A stretch of DNA of 64,000 nucleotides, from the NCBI GenBank assembly GCA_905236635.1, contig CAJOCJ010000005.1, positions 34,045-98,044 of the forward strand, read 5' to 3'. Position numbers and translations under genes: made by a program. Each line of letters opens with the position of its first letter. The first letter of the stretch is position 1. The notes beneath the pieces were generated by a model, which was given only the letters and a program-made list of their open reading frames with translations, searched no databases and had not been told where the DNA came from. This document shows, piece after piece, positions 1 through 8,976 of the stretch. This stretch comes from an uncultured Bacteroidales bacterium (lineage in GTDB: Bacteria > Bacteroidota > Bacteroidia > Bacteroidales > F082).

Positions 1-395
1 AAAAGAAAGCCAAAGGCAACAAACCGACAACTGGTGATAACAAGGCCGTTGACGTCGCTCGCAAAGCTTTCGACAAAATTACCACCGATAAGACAGCTCG
101 CGAAAATGCCGCCAAAGAAAAGGCAGGGAAACAACGCCAAGCCATTGCCGATGTTGAAGTTGAGCTGACAAACATGTTTGCCGACCCCGAACTGCGCAAA
201 CGTTATTATTCAATCGTTGACATGGACGAGATTGAGGAAAACGAGTTCAACCTCAACATTCCGCGCTATGTCGATACCTTTGAGCCTGAGGAACAGATTG
301 ACTTGAAGGAAGCCGTTGACGATTTCCAAAAGGCGATGCAAACGGAATCGGATACGGAGAAGGAACTGGATGAGTTACTGAAAAAATTGCAATGA
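1..395 (+). CDS. hsdM: Type I restriction-modification DNA methyltransferase subunit, C-terminal end (partial)
   Basis: The open frame begins before the window (first whole codon at base 3) and stops at 393-395, so only about 130 C-terminal residues are visible. The tail contains the motif NLNIPRYVDTFEPE, which is characteristic of the C-terminus of HsdM N6-adenine methyltransferases, and the last part is a charged helix (EKELDELLKKLQ) of the kind that packs on HsdS. The catalytic SAM-binding and NPPF/Y motifs lie outside the window. The hsdS frame starts 3 bases after the stop, so the two are translationally coupled. Composition is balanced here, unlike the AT-rich genes that follow. Confidence 0.9.
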   Translation, partial: KKAKGNKPTTGDNKAVDVARKAFDKITTDKTARENAAKEKAGKQRQAIADVEVELTNMFADPELRKRYYSIVDMDEIEENEFNLNIPRYVDTFEPEEQIDLKEAVDDFQKAMQTESDTEKELDELLKKLQ

Positions 396-878
396 ACAAT
401 GATGGAAGGTTGGAAAACAGATAAGTTGATGAATCTCGTTTCATCTATAACGACGGGAAAATTGGATGCTAATGCCATGGTGCCCAATGGTCAATATCGT
501 TTTTATACCTGCGCGAAGGAGTATTATTATATTGATAAATATGCGTTTGATGATGAGGCATTGTTGATTTCTGGAAATGGTGAGTATGTTGGCTACATTC
601 ATCATTATAAAGGGAAGTTTAATGCTTACCAGCGAGTATATGTTATTACAGGATTTAAGATTGATGTGAAGTATTTACAGAACTATTAGAATAGGTATTT
701 GCCAATACGCATCAATAAAGAAGTGAGCCAAAATAACATTCCATATATTAGGTTGTCAACTTTGTCCAAAATGGACATAAGATATCCCGAATCTCTTCCT
801 GAGCAAACCGCCATAGCCAATATCCTCTCAAAAGTAGATGAGGCGATAACCTCGGTGCAGGGCAGCATTGCCGCCGCC

Positions 879-920
879 GAGCGGCTGAAGAAGAGCTTGA
901 TGCAGAACCTCCTCACCGGC
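879..920 (+). repeat. HsdS conserved-region repeat, copy 1
   Basis: This 42-base stretch encodes ERLKKSLMQNLLTG at the end of the central conserved region of hsdS. Copy 2 at 1527-1568 encodes exactly the same 14 residues with several silent differences. Such repeats are the known recombination points for TRD exchange in type I specificity genes. Confidence 0.8.
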
Positions 921-1526
921 CGCATGAAACCCGACGGCACCCTTCGCAAAGAGGATGAGTTCTATATCGATGAGAAGTTCGGGAAAGTGCCAAAGGGGTG
1001 GAAGGTGAAAAAGGTGAAGTATTTATTTCACATGAATCAAAACACATTGTCCAATAAAACTGATGATAATTATAAATTTAGTTATATTACAATTGAATCG
1101 GTTAATACTGAACATATTGATTTTGATAGTTGTCCAGAGTTTTTATTTAAGGATTCTCCAGGAAGAGCAAGAAGAATTATTAAAGACAATGATATATTAA
1201 TTTCAGGTGTAAGACCTAATTTAAAAGCATTCGCTATCTATAATAAGCCAGATTCTAATAATTGGATCTGCTCAACCGGCTTTCATGTTTTGACTGCTAA
1301 GGAGAAAGTTTGTCCCCAATTTTTCTTTTATCAGATATTGAGTTCAATAGGCGCTTCTCAGTTCCATAGTTGGGTGGCTGGTTCAAATTATCCAGCAATT
1401 GGAGATTCTGACATGAAAAACATGTTGTTATATACGCCGCTTTACGAAGAACAATTAGTAATAAATCAAAAGATCGAAAACATTTCAAAAACGCAAAAAG
1501 CAAAACAAGAAAAAATCGCTGTCCTT

Positions 1527-1568
1527 GAAAGGCTGAAGAAGTCTTTGATGCAGAATTTGCTGACAGGC
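1527..1568 (+). repeat. HsdS conserved-region repeat, copy 2
   Basis: Second copy of the 14-codon ERLKKSLMQNLLTG repeat, at the extreme C-terminus of hsdS. Together with 879-920 it brackets TRD2, so recombination between the two, or with another hsdS gene, would swap or delete TRD2. Confidence 0.8.
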
Positions 1569-1600
1569 GTAGTTAGAATAAAATAATAAAACATAATAAT

Positions 1601-4600
1601 ATGGTACAGATCATTCATATTTCAGATTTTCATTTGGATTCAAATCCAATATCATTAAAAAAGGAACAATTAGTATATGCTTTGATTGCGGATTTAAAGA
1701 AGCAAAATGTCGATACTAAAAATTGTATTTTTGTTATATCTGGAGATTTAATTGATAAAGGAGGATATACCTTTTCCAACACAAAAGCTGCTTTCGATTA
1801 TTTTAAAACAGTTTTTGTTGACAAAATATGTGATGGATTGTCTGTTACTAATGATCAGTTTTTCTTTGTGCCTGGAAACCATGATGTTAATAGAGGTAAA
1901 GTTGATACAATAATTGAAAATGGAACTACGTCAATTGTTTCAACTATCGATGGTATCAATGACTTTATTGTAAAAAACAGAGAAAGTAGTAAATATCTGG
2001 ACAGATTGGAGGATTTTAAAACATTTGAAGAAGCGTTTTATCAAGAATCACAATTGATAAAACAATTAAGCAATTTCGATTCTTGTTTTATAACCCAAAA
2101 TAACGTTGGAGTTGCTTGTCTAAACTCTTCTTGGCGTTCATCAAAAGAAAATGAGGATGGTAGTTTAATAATTGGTGAAAAACAGATTGAATCAGCTGTA
2201 TCATTCTTAAAGGATACAGATATTAAGATTGCTGTGATGCATCATCCATTTGAGGATATAATAAAAGAAGATCGAGATAAAATAAAGCCTATTCTTTACA
2301 AACATTTTGATGTTTTGTTAATTGGACATAAACACCAACTTGATATTGATTTTACTAGAAACTTTCATGGTACACTATTAAAAACTCAAAGCAATGCTTC
2401 TGTTGCAGATTTTTCAGACGCAAAGTATACTAATGGATATTCTATTATAAATTTCAATAAAGGTGGACAAACAACGATTAAGTATAGAAAGTATTTATCG
2501 GATCATGAGAAATTTGTTTCGAATACTGATATTGGTTCAGATAGTGGTTGTATTAGCATTTCATATCCTGATGAAAACCAGATTCTAAAAACCGGCATTG
2601 TCGATAAAGCATTGAACACATTAGAGAATGTGAGATTTGATAATGTTGACGAGCATCTTTTTACATATGGATTAGACCCCAATATTCCATGTAAAATAGA
2701 GGATTTATTCGTCGAGCCTATCATAAGTAATATCCCAGAGACTCATAGTAATCCTGATGATATTATATATTATCATATGGATGACTTTATTAATAGTACT
2801 GAAAATTATTTAATATATGGTTTAAAAGAGTCTGGAAAAACGACTTTACTAAATAAATTGATGGTTGAGTTTACGAAGGCATATAAAAATGATGATTACA
2901 TCCCTGTTTACATGTCTTTTAATGAACTGGGTAACAGAAGGATATCTCAAATTGTAAGAGATTATTTATCAATTTCTTCGAAAGAATGTCGTAATTTGTT
3001 CTCTCAAAATAGAATTGTCTTATTAATAGATGACATAGCATTTGATGATAAAGATAAATTGGATAAAATAATAGAATTTTTTCAACAAAACCCTAATAAT
3101 AGAATTATTGCAGCTAAAGAACAAATCCTTGAGAATATGTTGCCAACGGATTTCTTGGATTATAATGATGTTTTTAATTTTAATGTTGTTTATATTCAAA
3201 ATTTTAAAGCTCAACAGATAAAAAGCTTAATCAAAAAATGGTTTCCAGAACAAACTGATGAATACAAAAAAAGAATCAATAATTTGATTAAGAACTTTGA
3301 AGCACTGTCATTACCTCGTACACCATTGGCAGTTACACTGTTTTTATGGATTATTGATAAACAAGAAAAGAGCCCAATTAATAACTCCATATTAGTTCAA
3401 CAAGTCGTTGAAAATCTATTGGAGAAGGCACATTTTGAAAATGTATACCAAAACAAATTTAATTATCAAAACAAAATTCGATTATTGGCATATATTGCTA
3501 AAGAAATGGAAACTAATGGAGATGAGAATTTTAGTTATAGACTTAAATATTCTGATTTGTTGAATTTTATTTCATCTTATTTAAAAGGTAGAAGTGACCT
3601 GAAACCCCAAGCTATTGTTGATGACTTGGTGAGAAGGGGTATATTGTCTTTTAATGATGAAGAGTATATAAAATTCAAGTTTGATTTCTTGTACAGATAT
3701 TTTTTGGCATTATTAATAACATTTGATGAACAGTTCCGTATAGAAGTATTTACATCTGATTCGTGTTTAAATTATTTTGATGAGATAGTTTATTATTCAG
3801 GATTACAAACTGATGATGTGAAATTGATGCAGTTAAGCCAACAAATTCTTTCATCGGTGTTTGTGGATTATAATCAAGATGTTATACAAAATTTTGAGAA
3901 ATTAGATATTTTTCTAAATACAAGAAAGTCTCTTTCTGAAAGTTTGAGTATGGAAGCAATCAAAAAGAAACCAACGGAGAAGGAATTGGAAAAGATATAT
4001 GATGAAGAACTAAAAAATATTCCAATCAAACGCTCAATAGAGAAAAGGGAAAAAACTAAAGACTGTCCGTTGGATAAAACATTAAAGTTTGCAGCTCTTA
4101 TATTTAGAAATCTTGAAGATATTGATGATCAATCATTAAGATCAAATGCTTTACAGAATATTATGACCAGTTCTATATCTTTATTGTTATATACTAGGGC
4201 TGCATTGGTTTATTATTATCTAAAGAATAATAGAACACCCAATGGTTTTCCCAAAAATATTGATTTTAATGTTTTTATAAGGATATTACCTCTTTTACAA
4301 CAAGTTGTCATTTCTGATTGGATTGGTAGTGAAAAAACAAAACTTGTTGTGAAAGCAAAAATCGACACTCATGCATTAAATCTGAATATATCGGAATATG
4401 AAAAGTTTTTGGACATCTTTACTTATGCAGATTTAAAAGGCAAGGATAGTTTTGATTTGATGAAAAAATTTCTTAAAAATAATAAATACAAATATGTTAA
4501 GGATTTGGGCGTAATTAAATTGATTTTGTATTATTATATGCGATCAAAATCAAAAGAAATGGATCAAGATTACTTAAATTTGATAACAGATTTAAAAATA

Positions 4601-4690
4601 CAGCTTAAACAAGTGAAGAATAAAAGTGATTTTATAAAACAGCTTTCTGATAGTAGAAACATGTCTGATCGTAAAACAAAGAATGATTAG
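1601..4690 (+). CDS. Calcineurin-like phosphoesterase fused to STAND/NACHT-like P-loop ATPase
   Basis: A 1029-residue protein. The N-terminal domain carries the full calcineurin-like metallophosphoesterase motif set: D9 and H11 in SDFHLDS, GDLID (D49), GNHD (N93, H94), HHPF near residue 212 and GHKH near 240. A second domain has a Walker A motif GLKESGKTTLL near residues 406-416 and a Walker B-like stretch IVLLIDDI near 470, followed by a long helical C-terminal region. This order, enzymatic domain then NTPase then helical repeats, is that of STAND sensors that couple ligand detection to an effector. No membrane segment or signal peptide is seen, so it should be cytoplasmic. It starts 14 bases after hsdS and is far richer in A+T than hsdM and hsdR, which suggests separate origin. 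Role in defence is inferred from location and architecture. Confidence 0.8.
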   Translation: MVQIIHISDFHLDSNPISLKKEQLVYALIADLKKQNVDTKNCIFVISGDLIDKGGYTFSNTKAAFDYFKTVFVDKICDGLSVTNDQFFFVPGNHDVNRGKVDTIIENGTTSIVSTIDGINDFIVKNRESSKYLDRLEDFKTFEEAFYQESQLIKQLSNFDSCFITQNNVGVACLNSSWRSSKENEDGSLIIGEKQIESAVSFLKDTDIKIAVMHHPFEDIIKEDRDKIKPILYKHFDVLLIGHKHQLDIDFTRNFHGTLLKTQSNASVADFSDAKYTNGYSIINFNKGGQTTIKYRKYLSDHEKFVSNTDIGSDSGCISISYPDENQILKTGIVDKALNTLENVRFDNVDEHLFTYGLDPNIPCKIEDLFVEPIISNIPETHSNPDDIIYYHMDDFINSTENYLIYGLKESGKTTLLNKLMVEFTKAYKNDDYIPVYMSFNELGNRRISQIVRDYLSISSKECRNLFSQNRIVLLIDDIAFDDKDKLDKIIEFFQQNPNNRIIAAKEQILENMLPTDFLDYNDVFNFNVVYIQNFKAQQIKSLIKKWFPEQTDEYKKRINNLIKNFEALSLPRTPLAVTLFLWIIDKQEKSPINNSILVQQVVENLLEKAHFENVYQNKFNYQNKIRLLAYIAKEMETNGDENFSYRLKYSDLLNFISSYLKGRSDLKPQAIVDDLVRRGILSFNDEEYIKFKFDFLYRYFLALLITFDEQFRIEVFTSDSCLNYFDEIVYYSGLQTDDVKLMQLSQQILSSVFVDYNQDVIQNFEKLDIFLNTRKSLSESLSMEAIKKKPTEKELEKIYDEELKNIPIKRSIEKREKTKDCPLDKTLKFAALIFRNLEDIDDQSLRSNALQNIMTSSISLLLYTRAALVYYYLKNNRTPNGFPKNIDFNVFIRILPLLQQVVISDWIGSEKTKLVVKAKIDTHALNLNISEYEKFLDIFTYADLKGKDSFDLMKKFLKNNKYKYVKDLGVIKLILYYYMRSKSKEMDQDYLNLITDLKIQLKQVKNKSDFIKQLSDSRNMSDRKTKND

Positions 4691-4755
4691 AATACTAGTG
4701 CAATATTTATAACCTTGCAGTTTTTATAATAATGGTAGACTTTGGGAACATTATA

Positions 4756-5910
4756 ATGACAAACTATAATAACACGGCTATGGAACTGACACGAATTATT
4801 CATCCAGTGGGACAGGGCGGGTTTTATTCAGAGAGATTAGTTGATGGCTCTAATGAAATTAATGTAATATATGATTGTGGTGGGAATAATAATACATCAA
4901 TGCGAGAATATTTGGATAATTATTACACACAAAGAACAATTGATGCTGTATTTATTTCTCACATGCACGATGATCATATAAATGGACTTGAATACCTTTT
5001 AACACATTATAATGTTAAATGCTTGATTCTTCCTCAATTAACTAAAGACGAACACTTGGAGTTTCTTTTGTATAATGCTTTGAAGAATCCAACAGGTGTG
5101 TCTGGTATTAATTCTTTTATTAATAAATTGTTGTCATCAGAGGATTATTATACCGAAAGTGAAACAAAGATCATAAGAGTGTCTCATTCAAATGGAGATG
5201 ATCGGATCGGTGAAGAAATAGTTGGGGATTATGACATTGATTTATTGAAAATGATTAAAATGACATCTATCAAATCTGGTGTCAAGATACATTTAGGGAA
5301 AGAATGGTTGTTCATACCGTATAATCCCCCAATTAATAGTAATTATGATAAGGGGTTTTATAATTTCTTCAAAGGGAAGTTAAAAATAAATTATGATTTT
5401 GAATTTGAGGATCTCATAGATATAGTTCATAAAGAAGGATTAAAGAAATGTAAACAAATCTATGATGATTATTTTGAGAAAAACCATAATGCCTATTCCA
5501 TGACATTGTTTTCAGGTATGGCAAGCCCTCATTTATATTCTGATTATTGTGATTGTTGTTATGATAAAATGATATATCATCATTGTGGAAAATATAGAAG
5601 ACTTTGTAGCCCTAATTGTCTTTATACTGGAGATTTTGACACAAAAAACCAATTTAAAAATTTAAAATATTTTTATGCCCCATATTGGAAAACTATAAGT
5701 TCAATACAAGTACCACATCATGGCTCAAGAAACAACTTTGATCCTCAGATGTATGAATATGCTAGTCGGGGCTTTATATCTGTAGGAGAGAAGAATAGAT
5801 ACCATCATCCTAATGTTGACACATTGATTGGAATGCATGGTATGTGTTGTAATCCTGTTTTAGTCACAGATAGTTTGAGTACCATTAAACTGTATCAGTA
5901 TCACATATAA
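4756..5910 (+). CDS. ComEC/Rec2-like metallo-beta-lactamase-fold hydrolase with Cys-rich insertion
   Basis: The protein has the MBL metal site: HMHDDH (HxHxDH) near residue 70, a YTGDFD motif carrying the bridging Asp, PHHGS near residue 320 and a terminal SVGEKNRYHHPN segment as in ComEC-type MBL domains. Just before TGDFD there is a cluster of six Cys and two His (codons about 5545-5620) that could bind an extra zinc. The frame opens at ATG 4732, but a promoter-like TAACCTTG at 4710-4717 would leave almost no leader, so ATG 4756 or ATG 4780 (MELTRIIHPVGQGGFYSE) is preferred. No signal peptide. It follows the phosphoesterase-ATPase gene by about 65 bases and shares its strong A+T bias; hsdR starts 11 bases after it. 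MBL genes accompany STAND ATPases in known defence systems such as type 1 AVAST, so a two-protein module is plausible. Confidence 0.8.
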   Translation: MTNYNNTAMELTRIIHPVGQGGFYSERLVDGSNEINVIYDCGGNNNTSMREYLDNYYTQRTIDAVFISHMHDDHINGLEYLLTHYNVKCLILPQLTKDEHLEFLLYNALKNPTGVSGINSFINKLLSSEDYYTESETKIIRVSHSNGDDRIGEEIVGDYDIDLLKMIKMTSIKSGVKIHLGKEWLFIPYNPPINSNYDKGFYNFFKGKLKINYDFEFEDLIDIVHKEGLKKCKQIYDDYFEKNHNAYSMTLFSGMASPHLYSDYCDCCYDKMIYHHCGKYRRLCSPNCLYTGDFDTKNQFKNLKYFYAPYWKTISSIQVPHHGSRNNFDPQMYEYASRGFISVGEKNRYHHPNVDTLIGMHGMCCNPVLVTDSLSTIKLYQYHI

Positions 5911-5921
5911 TTTCTAATACT

Positions 5922-8900
5922 ATGTCTAAACTCTCCGAATCCAAATCTGTTGAATCCAAAGTCACCGAATGGCTGACCCAGTTGGGCTGGACAGACCGCT
6001 CTGCGGAGGATTTGAAACCATATAGCCGACTGCAGATGAATGCGGTGGTGGAGCCGATATTGGTGGAACAGGTGATGAAGCTGAATGGCATAAGCAAGTC
6101 GGCAACTAAGATGGCGGTGGATACGCTGCTCAACAATCTGCGTAACCCAATACCGATTGAGGGTAATGAGAAGTTTCTCGGCCAGCTTGTAGATGGCGTA
6201 ACCATCACTATAGACCGCAAGGACCGCACTATACGCTTCATCGACTTTAACGACATCTGGCAAAACAGCTTCATCGTTACAAACCAATATGCTGTACAGC
6301 AGGTGAGGGCGGATATCTGTCTTCTGGTCAATGGCATCCCGCTGGTGCCTATTGAGGCTAAGCAGTGTGCAAGACGTGGTACAAACTGGCTCGAGGGCGT
6401 GCGTCAGTTTCAGACATACGACCGCCGCAGCGAGAAACTGTTTATGTGCCATCTGTTTGGCGTGGCATGCAACGGCAGACTGAGCAAATACGGCATTCCT
6501 GGGGCGTCGGCATCTTATTTCAGCGAATGGAAGGATTCGGTCATCGCTGATAAGTTCGACAATCCGCTCATGCATCCCGAAAACGAACTGTGCCGTACCT
6601 ATAAAGACGAGAAAGATGGTCTGATGCATTTCGACGTTGAGCGTTTGCCAAATGGTCAGCTGCTTGAACAGATGAAGTTCGGAATCATCGGATTGCTGCA
6701 GCCAGAGCGAGTGCTCGACATATTGCATCATTTTATAGTTTTCGAGCGCGACAACGGCAAGATTATCAAGAAAGTGGCGCGTTATCAGCAGCTGCGTGCC
6801 GCCAACAAGATTGTTGACCGTGTTGTGAATTCCGAGAAGACACAAGGCGTGATATGGCATACTCAAGGCTCGGGTAAGTCGCTCACGATGCTTTATACGG
6901 CTTACAAATTGCGTAAGACAGATGTGTTGTCCGACCCGACAATTTTTATCGTTGTTGACCGCAAAGATTTGAAGGACCAGATGGGCGACACGTTTTTCGA
7001 TTGCGAGTTCCCGAATGCACGTATCGTGCTGAGTGTCGGCGATTTGAAAAACATCCTTAAAAACAAACCTGCCGGAGTTTTCATCACCACAGTTCAGAAA
7101 TTCAGGGAGTTAGGTGAAATAAAAGACGAGCGTGACAATGTGGTGGTGCTTATCGATGAAGCGCATCGCACGGAATACGGCGATTATCAGATGGAACTTC
7201 GTGCAGTGTTGCCGAATGCCAAACGTTTTGCTTTTACAGGAACGCCAATACCGAAGACACATCAGGAGTTTGGAGTGAGAGATGATAACGGAAAGATTGA
7301 GTATTATCTTGACAAATATAGTGTAATTGATTCTATAAACGACGGTGCTACAAAGCCCATCCGTTATACATTGGGGCCGTCGGAATGGTTCTTGGACAAG
7401 GAAAACCTAAAACAAGGCTATGCCGAAATTACAGCCGACCTTGAAGAAGACCAGAAGCGGCTGGTAGAACAGCGTGTTCAGCCTTGGAAGACTTTGATGA
7501 AGAAACCTGAGCGTATTAAGATTTTGGCTGCCGACATTGCCAAAGATTATCGTGAACGTTTGGAACCTCAAGGTTTTAAGGCTCAAGTCGTAGCTATCGA
7601 CAAAGAGGCTTGTGTGTTGTATTACAACGAATTGCTTAACTATTTTGACCCATCGGAATTGCGCATTATATTTTCTACAGGACAATATGAGACGAGCGAC
7701 CGTTACGATCTCTTTTCGCCATTTTATATTGACGACAAAGAGCGAAAACGCCTGATTGACAACTTCAAAAAGCGCATCACCGATGATGAGAAAGCCAAAG
7801 GCAACAACTTGAAGATTTTCATTGTGTGCAACATGTTGCTCACTGGTTTTGATGCGCCAATCGAGCAGACCATGTATTTGGACAGTCCACTACGTGACCA
7901 TAATCTTTTGCAGGCGGTGGCTCGTACAAATCGTCCGTATGATTACGGTGAGGGCGAGAATAAGCTATCTAAGGAGTTTGGTCGCATAGTCGATTATGTC
8001 GGCGTATTCCAAAACTATAAAGAAGCCTTGAATTACGATCCGGAGGATATTGGCGAGTTTGAAGATGTGGATGCCTTGCTTGAAGTATTTCCAAAAGAAT
8101 TGGACAAAGCTTTTAAGCCCTTTGCAGAAATCAAGTTCGAAGACAGTTATGAATGTGAGATAGTGATTATTCGCAAGTTGAGCGAGATTGACCAAGGTCA
8201 ATTCGAAAACAGTTTCCATCGGGTGGTTCAGCTTTGGGAATCTATAAGTCCGAATCCAGGTTTGCGTCCGTTCCGCAATAAATACCAATGGCTTGTGACG
8301 ATTTATGAGCTTTATCTGGAAGAATTCCGCCGTGTAAGTTTCGACGTTGATTTTTATGCTGCTCAGACAAGGAAATTGCTTGAAGAGAGCTCTGTATTGT
8401 TGAATTTCCGCGGTCATTTGCCAGAAATTGCCATCGATTCAGATTATCTAACAAAACTGCAGGAGACAAAGCTTTCGCCAGCTGATAAAGCCGAGAAAAT
8501 CATTCGTGACATCGAGACAATGATTCGTACAAATCAGAATAACAGTGCAATCTATATCGAATTTCAAGACCGTTTGGATGCTCTTATCCGTTTGAAGAAT
8601 GCCAACACGATTGAGATCGAGAAACTTATCAATAAACTCAGCGAACTTTATACCGAAGTCGATGAAGCGGTTGAAATTCCGAAAAAGATGGGATTCGACA
8701 ATAAGGGAACATTTGAGATTTATCAGATTTTAAAGAATGAACTTCCAAATTTCGATGAGAAACTTGCAAGGGAGTTTGCAAATGAGTTGGCGGTAAAGAT
8801 TCAGTCGAAGATTTACATCGGATGGCAGGAGGTAAATCAAGAGTACAACAGACTTTTAGGTGAGGTGGCGTTGTTGGCTGCAAACGACAAGTATGATGCT

Positions 8901-8975
8901 TTGGATATCTATGACAAAGACGTTTTGCATCAAACGATGATGGATTCAATTGTCAAGAATTTTAGTTTGAATTAA
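5922..8975 (+). CDS. hsdR: Type I restriction endonuclease subunit HsdR
   Basis: HsdR is the motor and nuclease subunit of type I R-M enzymes. The 1017-residue protein has an N-terminal PD-(D/E)xK-type nuclease site with PIEAKQ near residue 145, then the SF2 translocase core: Walker A TQGSGKSLTML near 312, DEAH (LIDEAHRTEYGD) near 411, FAFTGTPI (motif III) and the late motifs GFDAP and QAVARTNRPY. The C-terminal helical domain that docks on the methylase core follows. Length is usual for the family and no disruption is seen. Composition returns to that of hsdM, so hsdM and hsdR appear as one unit split by the AT-rich genes. With hsdS broken, the subunit is expected to be idle unless a specificity subunit is supplied elsewhere. 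Confidence 0.95.
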   Translation: MSKLSESKSVESKVTEWLTQLGWTDRSAEDLKPYSRLQMNAVVEPILVEQVMKLNGISKSATKMAVDTLLNNLRNPIPIEGNEKFLGQLVDGVTITIDRKDRTIRFIDFNDIWQNSFIVTNQYAVQQVRADICLLVNGIPLVPIEAKQCARRGTNWLEGVRQFQTYDRRSEKLFMCHLFGVACNGRLSKYGIPGASASYFSEWKDSVIADKFDNPLMHPENELCRTYKDEKDGLMHFDVERLPNGQLLEQMKFGIIGLLQPERVLDILHHFIVFERDNGKIIKKVARYQQLRAANKIVDRVVNSEKTQGVIWHTQGSGKSLTMLYTAYKLRKTDVLSDPTIFIVVDRKDLKDQMGDTFFDCEFPNARIVLSVGDLKNILKNKPAGVFITTVQKFRELGEIKDERDNVVVLIDEAHRTEYGDYQMELRAVLPNAKRFAFTGTPIPKTHQEFGVRDDNGKIEYYLDKYSVIDSINDGATKPIRYTLGPSEWFLDKENLKQGYAEITADLEEDQKRLVEQRVQPWKTLMKKPERIKILAADIAKDYRERLEPQGFKAQVVAIDKEACVLYYNELLNYFDPSELRIIFSTGQYETSDRYDLFSPFYIDDKERKRLIDNFKKRITDDEKAKGNNLKIFIVCNMLLTGFDAPIEQTMYLDSPLRDHNLLQAVARTNRPYDYGEGENKLSKEFGRIVDYVGVFQNYKEALNYDPEDIGEFEDVDALLEVFPKELDKAFKPFAEIKFEDSYECEIVIIRKLSEIDQGQFENSFHRVVQLWESISPNPGLRPFRNKYQWLVTIYELYLEEFRRVSFDVDFYAAQTRKLLEESSVLLNFRGHLPEIAIDSDYLTKLQETKLSPADKAEKIIRDIETMIRTNQNNSAIYIEFQDRLDALIRLKNANTIEIEKLINKLSELYTEVDEAVEIPKKMGFDNKGTFEIYQILKNELPNFDEKLAREFANELAVKIQSKIYIGWQEVNQEYNRLLGEVALLAANDKYDALDIYDKDVLHQTMMDSIVKNFSLN

Positions 8976-8976
8976 G

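Larger units (their letters stand above)
399..1586 (+). pseudogene. hsdS: Type I restriction specificity subunit HsdS interrupted by an in-frame amber codon
   Basis: HsdS reads the DNA target of a type I R-M complex through two target recognition domains (TRDs). The frame runs from ATG 399 to the stop at 1584-1586 (396 codons including the stop, normal family length) but has a TAG at 687-689 after 96 codons. Reading on in the same frame restores the typical end of TRD1 (NNIPYIRLSTLSKMDI), the central conserved helix (PEQTAIANILSKVDEAI), TRD2 and the C-terminal conserved helix. There is no frameshift, so a single base change is enough to explain the break. The TRDs are AT-rich; the conserved regions are not. 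It sits between hsdM and the phosphoesterase-ATPase gene. It could be a true nonsense mutation, a sequencing error or a read-through site; without read-through the holoenzyme should lack specificity. Confidence 0.85.

Noticed and set aside
699..1586. The second part of hsdS as an independent gene starting at TTG 699
   Set aside because: It would begin in the middle of TRD1, with no ribosome-binding context, and it is in the same frame as the first part. A single interrupted gene is simpler.
5901..6866. Long minus-strand open frame opposite hsdR
   Set aside because: Opposite the nuclease domain of hsdR; it has no recognisable domain, no promoter and no start context.
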